A stretch of 64,000 bases of DNA from Batrachochytrium dendrobatidis JAM81 (lineage: Eukaryota > Chytridiomycota > Chytridiomycetes > Rhizophydiales): NCBI RefSeq assembly GCF_000203795.2, contig NW_006281099.1:360690-424689 (forward strand), written 5' to 3'. The notes under the pieces are model-generated. The model saw only the letters and a program-made list of their open reading frames with translations, was not told the origin of the DNA and searched no databases. The position numbers and the translations under genes were made by a program. Position 1 is the first letter of the stretch. Each line of letters begins with the position of its first letter. This document shows, piece by piece, positions 31,156 through 48,287 of the stretch.

Positions 31156-33125
31156 ATGGCAAACCATATTCAGCTGGCTAAAAAAGTTGCTCAATCTGTT
31201 ACTAACGCACTGGATGATCATGCTTTAGTGTTTGATTATGTTCTACTGCATAAATTGACTAATGCTCAGGATGGATGTAAGCTCGTTTAGTAAACTGTTG
31301 GCTTAGATGTACATGTTCAGTCCATAAATGTTTAGATTATCCATGTGTGAATGCAGGGTTGGATATCATAGATCTGCTGCCCATGATTCCAGACACAAAT
31401 GATGAAGCCATTGTTGCATACGCTGTTCGTCAATATTGTGTCGATTTACTAGAAATCTCTGAAGATGGTGGATCAATCCGTCGTAAACATCCTATTCCTG
31501 ACTACCGCCAAATAGATTCAAGAACGATATATGTGGTATGCAATTATACTAGATTGATGGTCAATCACAACCATCTTGCATAGATGAGTTTGTTTCCATT
31601 TAAAATCTGATGATTTAAAGGTGTCTGATGCTCTACTGAACAACGTGGTAAACAATTAGGAACGACTTGCACATACATCCAACGAAGCATGTATTCGATC
31701 AGTATTTCAGTCGTTTGGTGAGATTGAACAAGTGGTCATGTCTAAATCTATTGTTTCAAAAGGGTTTCCTGGATGTGCTTTTGTTGTTTTCGCCAAAGCA
31801 GATTCAACGAGTTTAGCTATTGATCAATATGACGAATTTTGGAAACCACTTACTTCCAAAACCGACGTTGCTCTGTTTCTCAAAAATGAAGCGATATCTC
31901 CAAGCGGACTGCGAGTCATGTCAAAGTACATTTTTAAATTCATACGTGGCTGAATATTGGACAGACTATTGAATCGCATTTGAGTATTAATTCTTTTTTG
32001 ATCAAGATTTGAATGGAACAGACGGACGCTTGAATATGCTAATTTGCTGGCTGAAAGACAAAAACTATTAACACAAGTCAAAATAAGCAAAACCGGTCAA
32101 CACCATCACGCTACGTTTGTCTCTGGAGTTGTCTGTTTGTTCGAGGGTATACACATAGACACTAATGCAAAATACTTGAAGGTACTATAGTCAAACACTG
32201 GTATACGACCTATATCTGCAAGATTGTTTACTGATCATCCTGAATGTTGTGCAGAATATGTTTGAAATGGTGGCACATGTTGCATTTGTAGACTTTAAAC
32301 CGGGCCAGGATAAAGTAGAGTATATAGTGATTTAAAAGCACATGGTGTTTAGTTTCTTGTATCTAACCCTTTATTTACAATGTGTTAGGGATATATTAGA
32401 TTTAAAACGGCATATGATGCTCTTGCAGCCGAAACTTATTTTTCTAAACAAGCCATTTTACAATCACACAAGTCATGCACTGGAATACTATGTTCTAGCT
32501 CTGATAGCCCAACATCCACCTACGAGATGCGCGTTAAACTACGTATTCTTCAAGGTATATTGATGACTTGAATGGAATCTAATACCAGATTGTCTGCTTT
32601 TGTATATACACGTTGTAAAATGATTTGGTTGTAGGAAAAGAAGAAAAAAGCTATTGGAAATTCATCCACCACACTCGACGCAGCGCTGGAGTTGTAGATA
32701 TTGCCAAAGACTCGAGGGTTGAACGCATTGTATCATCTCACGTCAAATTTGACGAGAATGTAGATTCTTGTTTAAAAATAGTTGATTCTAATAGCGAAAA
32801 TCAAGTGGAGACTGTAAAAAACAACTGCACGAGTCAATCTGAAGCCAACTTATTAGGAAAACATACTAAATTTGATGTGTCAGACGACGATTGTGATATC
32901 ATGACAGCAGATCAAAGTAGTGTGTTTGAATGCATACCAAAACCTGAATCTGACATGGGTGGTCAAAGAATAAAACGGCTGGCTAGTTTTGAATTGGATC
33001 ACGAGCAGGATAATAGTACAGGAGCCTTGCAATCGACTGGATCTGGTAAACGACCGCGTAGGAGGCGAAGACACGGAAAACGCATACATCAAGGCGATTC
33101 CATAGCACCTGCTGACAGCTCTTGA
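31156..33125 (+). CDS. La-related protein, LARP7/Pof8-like (La module + xRRM)
   Basis: RNA-binding protein of the La-related group 7, which stabilises 7SK RNA (animals) or telomerase RNA (ciliates, fission yeast). Exons in frame: 31156-31276, 31357-31535, 31660-31925, 32007-32181, 32255-32314, 32389-32554 and 32635-33125. The La motif includes FDYVLLHKLTNAQDGWLDII (junction restores the Trp) and DLLEISEDGGSIRRKHPIPD. RRM1 starts RTIYVERLAHTSNEACI and has GFPGCAFVVFAKAD, then ISPSGLRVMSKFEWNRRTLE. The C-terminal xRRM reads SGVVCLFEGIHIDTNAKYLK, NMFEMVAHVAFVDFKPGQDK, GYIRFKTAYDALAAETYF and MRVKLRILQGKEEKSYWKFI, the last being the long alpha-3 typical of this class. The tail is acidic then ends in a basic RPRRRRRHGKR nuclear signal. 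Order and spacing support LARP7/Pof8 over genuine La, which lacks the KxxYW helix pattern. Confidence 0.85.
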
Positions 33126-33646
33126 TTGTCATGGTTCAGGTTTAATCCAAAATAAACCTACAGGGTTTATATTGGCAAAACCAATAGCAACTATTATTTA
33201 TGGGTTGAAAAAGTCAGGTGATTCAACCATTGCATTCAGTAAATTGTCAATCTGCAATTGTCTGGACATTCAATGTTGTTGATTCCTCAACAGTCATCCG
33301 ACTGATGAGTAGGATCATTATAAGGACATTGATACTTGGGAATTGTATTCCCAGCGTATTGTCTTGTTAGTAGTTGATGTCAATCATCAAGCCAGCCTAC
33401 TTTACTGACCAATCATTTGATCCAATATCAATCCTATTGTCAAGCTCTGCACTAATGGTTCATTCCAATTGGAATTGAAGCAAGTACAGTGCAGTGACGA
33501 GGCAATGGAGCACTTCAGGACTGAATCTTGTCAAGACTCATCGAGATTGTCGGTAGTGTGTGCTCCAACATTGGTACTCTTTTTTTTTGGATTCAACAAG
33601 CCGTTTATGCTTTCAAATAAAATAGATTACTTCATTTTGTAAATCC
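33126..33646. other. Intergenic between convergent genes
   Basis: About 520 bp between the stops of the LARP7-like and PQ-loop genes. No coding motif, RNA gene or TIR element recognised; it must contain both 3' UTRs. Confidence 0.4.
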
Positions 33647-35060
33647 TTAGAGTCCATCATACTGTATCGCTTGCGAGAATATAACAACGTCAAATACAAG
33701 CACGCCTAGTGCACCAAGAATGTAAGGAAATGTGGCTGCCCAAAAGTATGCATCAACAACTGGAAACCGAAGGATAATGGATAGACCATACCCCAGATTG
33801 CCAAAAATCGTAAGGATGAACAGAAACATGCTCACACCCTGGACCGACTTGCGTTTATAGTTTTCGATAACTTGAGGGATTCTGGAGATTCAAGTGGCTC
33901 AGTTAGTATATGATCCAAACATATCCGTGTAATATGACAGTTTCTACAGCTTACCGACTAGTGAAATATAGTAATCCAGATACCCATGCCATAATGCAGC
34001 CAAAAAGCAGTTTCCAACCGGATGTTCCTGCTCGGACATTGCATACTGAAGCCAGATCCACAAATACATCTATGAGTTTAATGTTCCGAGCATCAGCACC
34101 CTGAGCAAGTGCTGCCACCAAGGCAGCAACACTTCCTGCAGCGGAGAGTGCCAATCCAGTGCTATTGGATTTCAATTTGGAATGGGGATGGTTATCGTCC
34201 AAGTCTGATTGCACGTCGACAGTTGCTGTAGAATCCTCAATGGGCATTCCTTCGCCTGTGGGAATGGGCTCGTACTTGATATCATCTTGATGTGATTGCT
34301 TGTAGACATATTTATAATACACGTATTGGGTGACCATGGCTATATCCGTCGCAATAAAATAAGACGCAGTAAGCTGTTGTGTCGGAAACTGATCAAGTAG
34401 AATTGTGCCTATCAAGTTGCTGATGTCACCAAACAACCATAACAAGACAAGTCCCGCTGATAATCCATCGACGGCTTTTCGCTGGTAGTTTTTGTACTGT
34501 CGAATAGTAAATTGTATATCAATTCAAAGGTAAGATGGAAAGCATCCGATTTGACACGTGAATAGCAGGATAAGCATGCGGCTTCAATAGACAAAATATC
34601 ATGTGTCAAGGGAGAGTACTTGCAAGTTGTGGGAACATGGAGACGGCATATGCAGCAATTCCAGCCAAGCCTGCATAAAATGATATCTGATCAGTAAGCC
34701 CGTATATGCAGTCGCCAAAATAAGTTCCTATCCATTGAATGTATCTATGGGTTGATGGATAACAGGTCAAACATGGCATAAATTAGTTGGCATCAGTCAA
34801 GAATCTATCAGCATACTGTCTCATTCTATCCAAGATTGCATTTTGGCTACTTGAATGCAAGTCCTGCTCTAGTGGCATTGCACTGAATTGAATATAAAGT
34901 AGGGTTGCTTGAGTGTATAGCCAAGCTGAACTATTCACCAAAGCTATATAAATGCTTTGAGGAAATGAGAACAGTCGCTAACCACTCACTATGAGGACAA
35001 CGAGTAGCTGACTTACCTGGCTCCATCAACCTTTTCTGGAAAGCAAATGCAAGGCTGCAT
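33647..35060 (-). CDS. PQ-loop transporter, Ypq/PQLC2-like
   Basis: Seven-helix PQ-loop protein; Ypq1-3 and PQLC2 export cationic amino acids from vacuole or lysosome. Exons (minus strand): 35060-35017, 34744-34624, 34496-33956 and 33881-33647. Joined sequence begins MQPCICFPEKVDGARYIQWI and then GTYFGDCIYGLTDQISFYAG. Two PQ loops are present: SMFPQLYKNYQRKAVDGLSA and SRIPQVIENYKRKSVQGVSM. Between them are LLWLFGDISNLIGTIL and a hydrophilic loop of about 80 residues. The first PQ-loop junction (FPQL|YKNY) requires a GC donor at 34623-34622 and acceptor before 34496. The family assignment is firm; the substrate is inferred. Confidence 0.9.
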
Positions 35061-35442
35061 CTTTAGGATAACTGAACAAACGAGCGAGTTGGAAACGAAA
35101 CAGATAAATGACTCGCCATCAGGTACGCCTTACTTGTCATAGTAAAAGCTATCATCCAACTGCTTAGTCCACTGTGTGGGGTATTGTGTAGCCAGCAAGT
35201 GCTTTGAATTTTAAACTATCGTTTGCATACAAGATGCAAGGATCAGCCAATACTCGAATGTAAATCATGCAAATCAACGTGCTTGAGCTGGCATATTCCA
35301 ATCAGTTGTCTGTTCCCACTTAAAGTGTAGGCATCAAGCCATTCAACACATCGTTTCAATCTACATCTGAAAACTCCCCTTGAAACATAATACAAATTAA
35401 AAATCGATAAAATATAATTCCTACGAAAGTCTCCACACTATT
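35061..35442. other. Intergenic, no gene seen
   Basis: This gap lies upstream of the PQ-loop gene and downstream of MAP kinase copy 1; both are on the minus strand. No open frame or repeat is recognised. Confidence 0.4.
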
Positions 35443-38235
<2,793 letters not shown>

Positions 38236-38864
38236 TTTGATCTGCTGAGGTTGCTGACAAGAGTTGAATAGACCGAGTAAGAGTATTTCAAAGGCTGTAA
38301 CAATTGGACGCCAGTCGAGGTTATTTTACACGTGAGGTTTAGATAAAGATGAGCTAGTCCTTGGCCTAGGACATCAAGTCTGCTTTGATTGCATATAAAT
38401 CAGCGTATCAATGACTTTACAATGTAAAAAGTCGAATGCATTCATGTTTAGAGCGTGTGCATCTACAATGATGATACGGATCTGAAGCAGATTAGATGAT
38501 TGAATCATGACCAGTCGCAGACTGGATGTTGCATGAATTTAAAAAGATGTTGCAGTGCTAGACTCGTTGATTCACTGCGATGAGTGCAATCACAGTTGTT
38601 TTGTAATAGTCATGTAGTATCCAGCTGTTCTAGTGCTGGAAATGCAGTGGATTTCAGGACTGATCAGTCATGACTAGCATGCTCATCTATTCGAGTTGAA
38701 CAAGCAGCTTCGACGGAAACAAGTGGCTCGGCTGAACGCATACGCATCCCTGCCATTCTGCATATCGAGTGTTTTGAACTAAAAGCGGAGCCCCTTGTTG
38801 ACCTTACATTTCTGACCTTGACCCATTACTACTCAACATCGTTTCTTGGCTGCCTTTTGAAGAT
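38236..38864. promoter_or_regulatory. Shared promoter region of the two MAP kinases
   Basis: The two kinase genes start head to head 629 bp apart, so this stretch must carry both promoters. It contains a CACGTG-like ACACGTGAGG near 38329 and no coding motif. Promoter function is inferred from position. Confidence 0.5.
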
Positions 38865-41614
<2,750 letters not shown>

Positions 41615-42530
41615 TGTCCAAATCTGTTATAGACTCGTGTATTTGTTGCAGATCTTGGAGGTTGGCTCAGTCCATCCTCAAACTGAACCCTTTGACACAG
41701 TTAAAGTCTGTAGTCTTTTTAAAATATAGTATGAATTCCATAGGCCTTATTCCCAGTTCCAATCCAAGCCTAGCCTAGATGTATTTTTCTGAATGAATTC
41801 ATCATGACTAGCGACAAAGAGAATAAAAATGGAGATAAATTGTAGCAACCATCAATCTTGTTTTTTACAAATATCGGTAGATTGCTGGTTTGAATGGCAT
41901 GGGCATCGTTCGTGTCTCCTGTACCTCAACCAGCTTGCTAAACAATCTGCTGTTCTTGATTGAATACAAAAGTCTCGTTTAGTCTTGTTCCGACACAAGC
42001 TTCGACGTTCCAACTATAGTCTACATTAACCCAAAGCAATTGTGAGGTTTACCAACAAAAGACTCATGTTTCCGAAACACTGCAACAGCAGCCTGCTTGA
42101 TACTGTCAGAATGTTCATTAAACATATGAAATGGCTGTTGAAATATAACCAAAAAAGATATTTTTGGTCCTGTTTGCATTGTCTTGAGCTGTAAATTCAT
42201 TTCATAAATCGCTCATGGATGGGTTTCGATGGTAGTTCAAATGCAGATATCACTACCCAACAAGTGTTTGGATGGGTGACTTGGCAGTGTTATCGAGCAT
42301 AGTACAAAGCAGAGCCTAGCAAGCTTGATATAACTGTACATATAAAACAATCAACTCGCCGCCGTCCTTTATCAAGGCTCTTCTCTGGTGTTCTAAAAGC
42401 TTCCAATTCAACTTTTGATGTTTGCTATAGAAACAGATTGAATTTTTGTAAAGAAATCAATCGATTTGGTTAATATTCGAGCCTGCATTTTTCTTTCTTC
42501 AATATTCTTCCCATCTAATTGCACAACCCA
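41615..42530. other. Intergenic, no gene recognised
   Basis: About 900 bp between MAP kinase copy 2 and the DnaJ gene. A 13-base stretch TTGGATGGGTGAC at 42268-42280 equals the highly conserved 3' control segment of 5S rRNA, but flanking sequence does not extend the match convincingly. No coding frame is supported. Confidence 0.4.
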
Positions 42531-44454
42531 ATGGTCAAGGACACAAAGTACTATGACATGCTCGAGGTTTCTCCAGATGCTTCGGAGGTATGATGCATTT
42601 GCATATTCCTTTTACTCTTGTTTACCATGTTTGTATCGGCATGTGCTTATTAATGCATGCAAACGTTGATTTCTTAATCCATTCGTTTATAATCAAACAT
42701 TTACTGACTGTTTCGATGCCTACTCTTATCCCTGCCCAACATAAATTGTAGAACGACCTCAAAAAGGCATACCGTAAACTTGCTCTAAAGTTTCACCCAG
42801 ACAAGGTAGGCCATTGTGTTGCTTGGACGGTGTGATTGTTTATATTACGTCTCGGATCCAATGGGTGTTTCTGTTCATGGCTTTGTTTCTTGTATCATAT
42901 TCAACCCGACCCACTATATTGAGTAAATGTATCATGTTTGGTACTTGTCAAATGTTGGTGGGGTAAATATCTTGTTCAAAGTTTGTTCCGCCCACGATTT
43001 GAAGGGAATTTATTCGCGATCAGTAGTGTCCGTATTGCATTGGGTCTGGACCACTTTGATATGAACCCACCAACTGTCTTATTAGACCCCACAGCTTGGG
43101 GTTCCTTTTGAAATCATGTCCACAAAAGCAGTTTGAACTATGGTTGCTAACTTATAACCATGAATCAATATTCAATCTAATACTACCTTGAACCCATCAA
43201 TTGTATTACCCACATCAAGAATCCTGATGCAGGCGATAAATTTAAAGAAATCTCTCATGCGTATGAAGTGTTGTCCGACTCTCAAAAGCGCAGCGTATAT
43301 GATCAATACGGTGAGGAGGGTCTTTCTGGCGAGGGCCATGGACATCACGGCATGTCTCCAGAAGACTTGTTTTCACAGCTCTTTGGAGGCGGTGGTGGTA
43401 TATTTGGTGGTGGAGGCGGTCGTCGTGGACCATCTGGTCCCCGCAAAGGAAAAGACATGGCACATGCACTCAAGGTCTCTCTTGAAGACCTTTACAAAGG
43501 AAAAACTACCAAACTAGCACTACAGAAACAAGTCTTATGTTCTGGGTGCGACGGAAAAGGTGGAAAGGAAGGTGCAGTCAAGACTTGCCCTGGATGCAAT
43601 GGTCGTGGTTTCCGCGTTGTTATGCGTCAGCTTGGACCTATGATTCAACAAATGCAACAGACTTGCTCTGAATGTGAGGGTGCATGTGAAATCATTCGTG
43701 ATAAAGATCGTTGCAAGACCTGTGTCGGCAAGAAAGTCGCGACTGAGCGCAAGGTAATGTCGTTTTTTAAATATTTTTCAAGTTTTATCTTGCACAATAT
43801 GTGTTGGATTGGCTGGAAATCATGTCTAGACACTACATATCTGCATCAATAGCTAACCCTAATCCTGCTATTTAGATTCTCGAAGTTTTTATTGACAAAG
43901 GTATGCAGGATGGCCAAAAGATTACTTTTGCTGGTGAGGGCGATCAGTCTCCTGGAGTTATTCCTGGTGATGTCATTATTGTTATCGAGGAAAAGCCTCA
44001 TTCCTCGTTCAAGCGAAAAGGCAGCGATCTTTACTATGAAGCCAAAATTGATCTTCTTACTGCTCTCGCCGGAGGCCAGTTTTCAATTCCACACCTTGAC
44101 GACCGTGTATTGTTAGTCAATATTCTTCCTGGAGAGGTCATTAAACCAGGAGAGACCAAGGTCATTAACAATGAAGGTATGCCAACGTATAAGCGGCCAT
44201 ACGACAAGGGCTCCCTGTTTATCACATTCGAAATTGTGTTCCCTAGCGCCAACTGGACTGATGCTCAGCATATGAAGCAGCTTGAAAGCATTCTTCCCCC
44301 TCGCCAATCATTGCCATCCTTTGGCACGTCCGAGGTCGAGGAAGTCGTGCTTTCTACTGTCGATCCAATGCGTCAAAACCGGCCACAGTCAAACGCCATG
44401 GATGAAGACGATGAGCAAGCGGGAGGTCCTAGTGTTCAATGCCAGCAACAATAA
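42531..44454 (+). CDS. YDJ1: Type I (class A) DnaJ/Hsp40, Ydj1-like
   Basis: Cytosolic Hsp70 co-chaperone. Exons: 42531-42587, 42752-42805, 43220-43753 and 43876-44454. The J domain runs [20 protein letters not shown] to [17 protein letters not shown] with the HPD triad, then [21 protein letters not shown] Gly-rich linker ([12 protein letters not shown]) follows. Four CxxCxGxG-type zinc repeats are recognisable: [24 protein letters not shown] (altered) and CKTCVGKK (altered). The peptide-binding C-terminal domain includes [16 protein letters not shown] and [16 protein letters not shown]. The protein ends CQQQ, a CaaX-type end that could be farnesylated as in Ydj1. Intron 2 is long (414 bp). 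The stop lies only 24 bp from the stop of the convergent gene. Confidence 0.95.
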
Positions 44455-44478
44455 ATTTTTTTTAAAAATACTATTGTT

Positions 44479-47400
44479 TTATTGTATAAGAGTTGCTGAA
44501 AGAACATGTTTGGCTGCTAAAGCAATACTGCGTGCAACCATGGCCACCGTCGATTCGTCCTGGCATTCCAAACGCACACTTGTGTTCAACCCTCGACGCA
44601 TCTCATTGTCAACAGTGCAAGTCAATAAAATTTTACAAGCGTGAATAAATGGTGGAACAAGTATCTCTGCTTTCCACTGATCCCTAACAAGCGTAGCAGC
44701 ATCCTTACATACACCCGAATTGCCTACCAACCACTTGAGCATGGCCAACAGCATTGATTCAGCAAAGGTTTTGTCATCTATGTCGTCGGCAATGCAGGTC
44801 TGGAAGTTGACCATACGAATGGTATTGGATAGAGCCAGATCTGATATGCAAGCATGGGAACTCAAAGTAAACAAAGACCTTGAATCCATCACAATCTATA
44901 CGGTTGCATATCAGCCTATTAAATTTGATAGCAATACTATATTCACAATGCCAGATATTTGGTTTTGCAATTACCTGTTCAACGCGCTTAGATAAAGAGT
45001 TGTAGCATGATGCGTTTGAGGAAATGGCATCACCAGAATGGAACGAAATAAATCCAGTTGGAGGATGATCTGCATGTATTGCAAACGAAAAAATATCCAA
45101 TTGCGTTTCATCAAGACATAATGATGCGTATAATGGTTCCTCTCCTATGTCCACGTTGGGGTCAGTATACGATATATTGACTGATACTGCCAAAGGGAAT
45201 ACAGTTGCAGGGAGCTCGGCAACCATTGTCCTATAATTTCAGAATTCAATATATGCATCACATCAATGATAGGCATTTAACAGCATGGTTGGAAACCACT
45301 GTAATCTATGTATCCAAAAACCAAATGTTTCTTGTATTTACTTACCACGGGTTCTCTAAAAGAAACATGCCAACTGGGATCAAAACAGATGACATGGGCA
45401 ATACTATATTATACTTGGAAGCAATCTCGGATTCAACACAAAACACGATATTGACTACAAAAATAAAGTAAGACAATCAAAATAGTAATCAACAATCAAA
45501 CCAACACATTGGTTTACCATTCCAGCCATGATTTAAATGTATTGACTTGACGACTCGGATTTCAACTTGCACGCATGCACGACCAGCAGATATGACTGGA
45601 ACTACCAAGCACTTGAAAATGGGTGGATCTGATTCTTTTGTGCGATCCAAAGTAATCTTGCGAAAATGCTCAAAAATTGTGCGCGGTTTGTCCAATCCCT
45701 TGAGTTTTCTTGTCAGGTCCTATGGCACAAAATATTCAGTTAAATAAATAATAAACTTTTTCAGCATATATAAAGGTGTTGAACATAATGTATGTGGCTT
45801 ACTTGTGATTGAATAGTCAATTGATTTTGGGTTGCGCTTAAAGGTTCAAAATCTCTCAACAGTCTCTACAAAATAAAATCAGGATCGGTATATGCAGATT
45901 ATTCACAAAATTACACTGTGCAAGGTAGATCACCAAGTAACAGCATACCTCAATATGACTTTCAAAACTTTCATACAAAGATGTCTGCAAGCAATTCCAA
46001 GCAATTTCTGCGCATCGGCCATCGCTATTTAAAGCAATAATCTGGTTACGGTTTTGATCCAAAGTGAGCTTAAACCATCCGTTTCCTATATCGGATTTGT
46101 CTAAATCAAATTGCTGCTTATGACCTAGATGTATTTCCAACAATAAAGTAAATTTAGATAGGTTCAATGGCGTGTTTATATCAAATACATCACGTATGTT
46201 TTATCAAATCGTCAATGCAGTGAATAGTGGAGCAAATCAGCATACATTTTAAATACAACGTTTTCCAAGTGATGCATGCTAGGGATCCATCATCTACAGA
46301 AACTACCAGGCCCTCGTGCATCCCGACAGCAGAATGAATAGTAACAGAAGTTGCGAATATCTGTCGAACACGTCGAGATAATGTTACCAGATCTAGATCA
46401 ATGATAGCAATAGAATTCCGTCTAATATCACAAATATAATAAGCCTTTTATTTCAACTGGCACATACAAGTAAATGTATATCCAAATTTGAAGCAACATA
46501 CCCAACAATGATCACCGTGTTGGCGCGAGTCAAATGCTTTGGTGTAAACTCTTCCGATTGATCTTGTGAAAATGCAATTGCAAGCATACCAACAATTGGA
46601 CTCTATTAAATTGTCCACAAAATTATTAGTTACTTTTCTACATGTTTCTACAAATGATCACCAAGATTAATCAAATCTCAAATATACTAACCTGTAGATC
46701 GTATACTAGCCCTTTTGCTGAAACACGAGCTGTTTCACCAAGACCTACCGAGTAGATTCGACCAGATATATCTGCAATTAATATTCCTAAACTGAATTAT
46801 ATTGCATGAATTCAAGGTTGCATGACGGTTAAAACACATTTACATTTGAGAATAATTAAATCTTTAGACATCACATTCAACATACTTGTCAGATCCAAAG
46901 AGAGCTGCCAATAATAAGGGATCTAGTTTTGCATTATTTGGGAGCATTGGCTGCATTTCGCTGTTATCTATACAATTTGATCCAAGTGTAGCTACAGTCA
47001 AGAATATACAGCCATCATACAACATTCAAATATTGCTCATTTTCTTAAAACTTTGTATACATCAGGATAATGAATCAAACAATGCAGTAATAAAAAGATA
47101 TCTATAAAACTTGATGAAATCATTGAGTCATATGCAATGATTTTGGCCGAATCATTTAGATTTTCGATTTCAATGATAGATTCTGATTCGTACATAAAAC
47201 TCTGCCAAGATCTAAATGCAAATTCAATGTTTTTGGAGTCGAGTCTATGCAGTACAACTCCTAACTGACAAGTCGAGAATATCGCCCATCCTTTCTAGGT
47301 ATAAAAATGCGAAATGGCCGTTGCATGATATTCAGAAAGGCAATAAAACTTGAGTCGAAAATATTTTAAATAAACAGCTAGGATTCTAATTTACCTGGAG

Positions 47401-48195
47401 TTTTAGCTGGTATTTGAAATTTGTTTCTAGCCTGTTAACGATGGGATATGTTGGCGATGCAATAGAATCCTGTGTCAATCGAAGTCGCTTGTGAGTATTT
47501 TGTGAACATTGATTGGATTTTGGTTGTGCTGTTTTGAATGACTGACTAATTACAAGCATTTTAAATCAGCAATATGTTGTCAGATACTGCGGTTCTTGAA
47601 TTCTGTTTGTCACTGGTTTATAACGGACAAGATCGTTTAAAATAAACTTTACATTGGTAAATTAGTTTGTGATGCAGAGATGTGATCTTCATATATAGTG
47701 GTTTGTGGAGCGAGATCTACAATCCAGTAGGTTTTGTCCGAGTTTGAAATAGCATAAAGATTGTCCTTCCAAGCATGAACTCCTGTTATTTTACATTGAT
47801 TCGATATCCACATGGCAAATAGTTTAGACGAAAAACAATTGCTTGATGCCAGTTTTTTTTGTTCCAGATGTTGACTTGAATTCGTATCCAAAACATGGAT
47901 TGCTCTTGGCATTGCCCATAAAACAAGCTGGTTATGCCGAGAAACCTGGACAAATGTTTCAAACAAAAGCAGATCAATTTCCTGCCATTGTGGAAATACA
48001 AAAACTATGTTTATATCGACATTTCGGTTTGATATGCTGCCAGACACGCTGTCCATCAATGATTTTGAATGAGTTGGAAACCGCAGAAATCTCGGATTGT
48101 TTGTTTATTACCTGAGGATGGGTTACTGTTTGAAATTGTTTTTTTTCCAGACAATCCAATCCATAACTCATCGATCGCAAACTTACATTCCACAA
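44479..48195 (-). CDS. Unrecognised multi-exon protein, beta-propeller-like
   Basis: I do not recognise this family. The minus strand carries a chain of open segments with plausible splice sites: about 48120-47650 (VSRHNQLVLWAMPRAIHVLD ... AISNSDKTYWIVDLAPQ), 47470-47110 (GWAIFSTCQLGVVLHRLDSK), 46980-46700 (LIADISGRIYSVGLGETARV), 46610-46380 (TVIIVG, IAIIDLDLVTLSRRVRQIF), 46120-45950 (LDQNRNQIIALNSDGRCAEI), 45720-45530 (FKCLVVPVISAGRACVQVEI) and 45226-44479. The strand-turn-strand pattern and isolated W/D residues suggest beta-propeller blades in the N-terminal half; the last part ends in an alpha-helical segment (ESMLLAMLKWLVGNSGVCKD). The start codon and several junctions are unresolved. 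Divergent from UTP6, with starts about 90 bp apart, and convergent with DnaJ. Confidence 0.5.
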
Positions 48196-48287
48196 CTCAA
48201 ACCGAGTACACCAATCGTGGATAAATTAAAAAGCGACAGAGCAAACGCATTCTTGGAAACTGTACTGTTTTAAAGTCACTTTGCAAC

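Noticed and set aside
42268..42280. Thirteen-base match to the conserved 3' control segment of 5S rRNA (TTGGATGGGTGAC)
   Set aside because: Flanks do not extend the match or fold like 5S rRNA, so chance or a tiny fossil is as likely as a gene or 5S-derived SINE.
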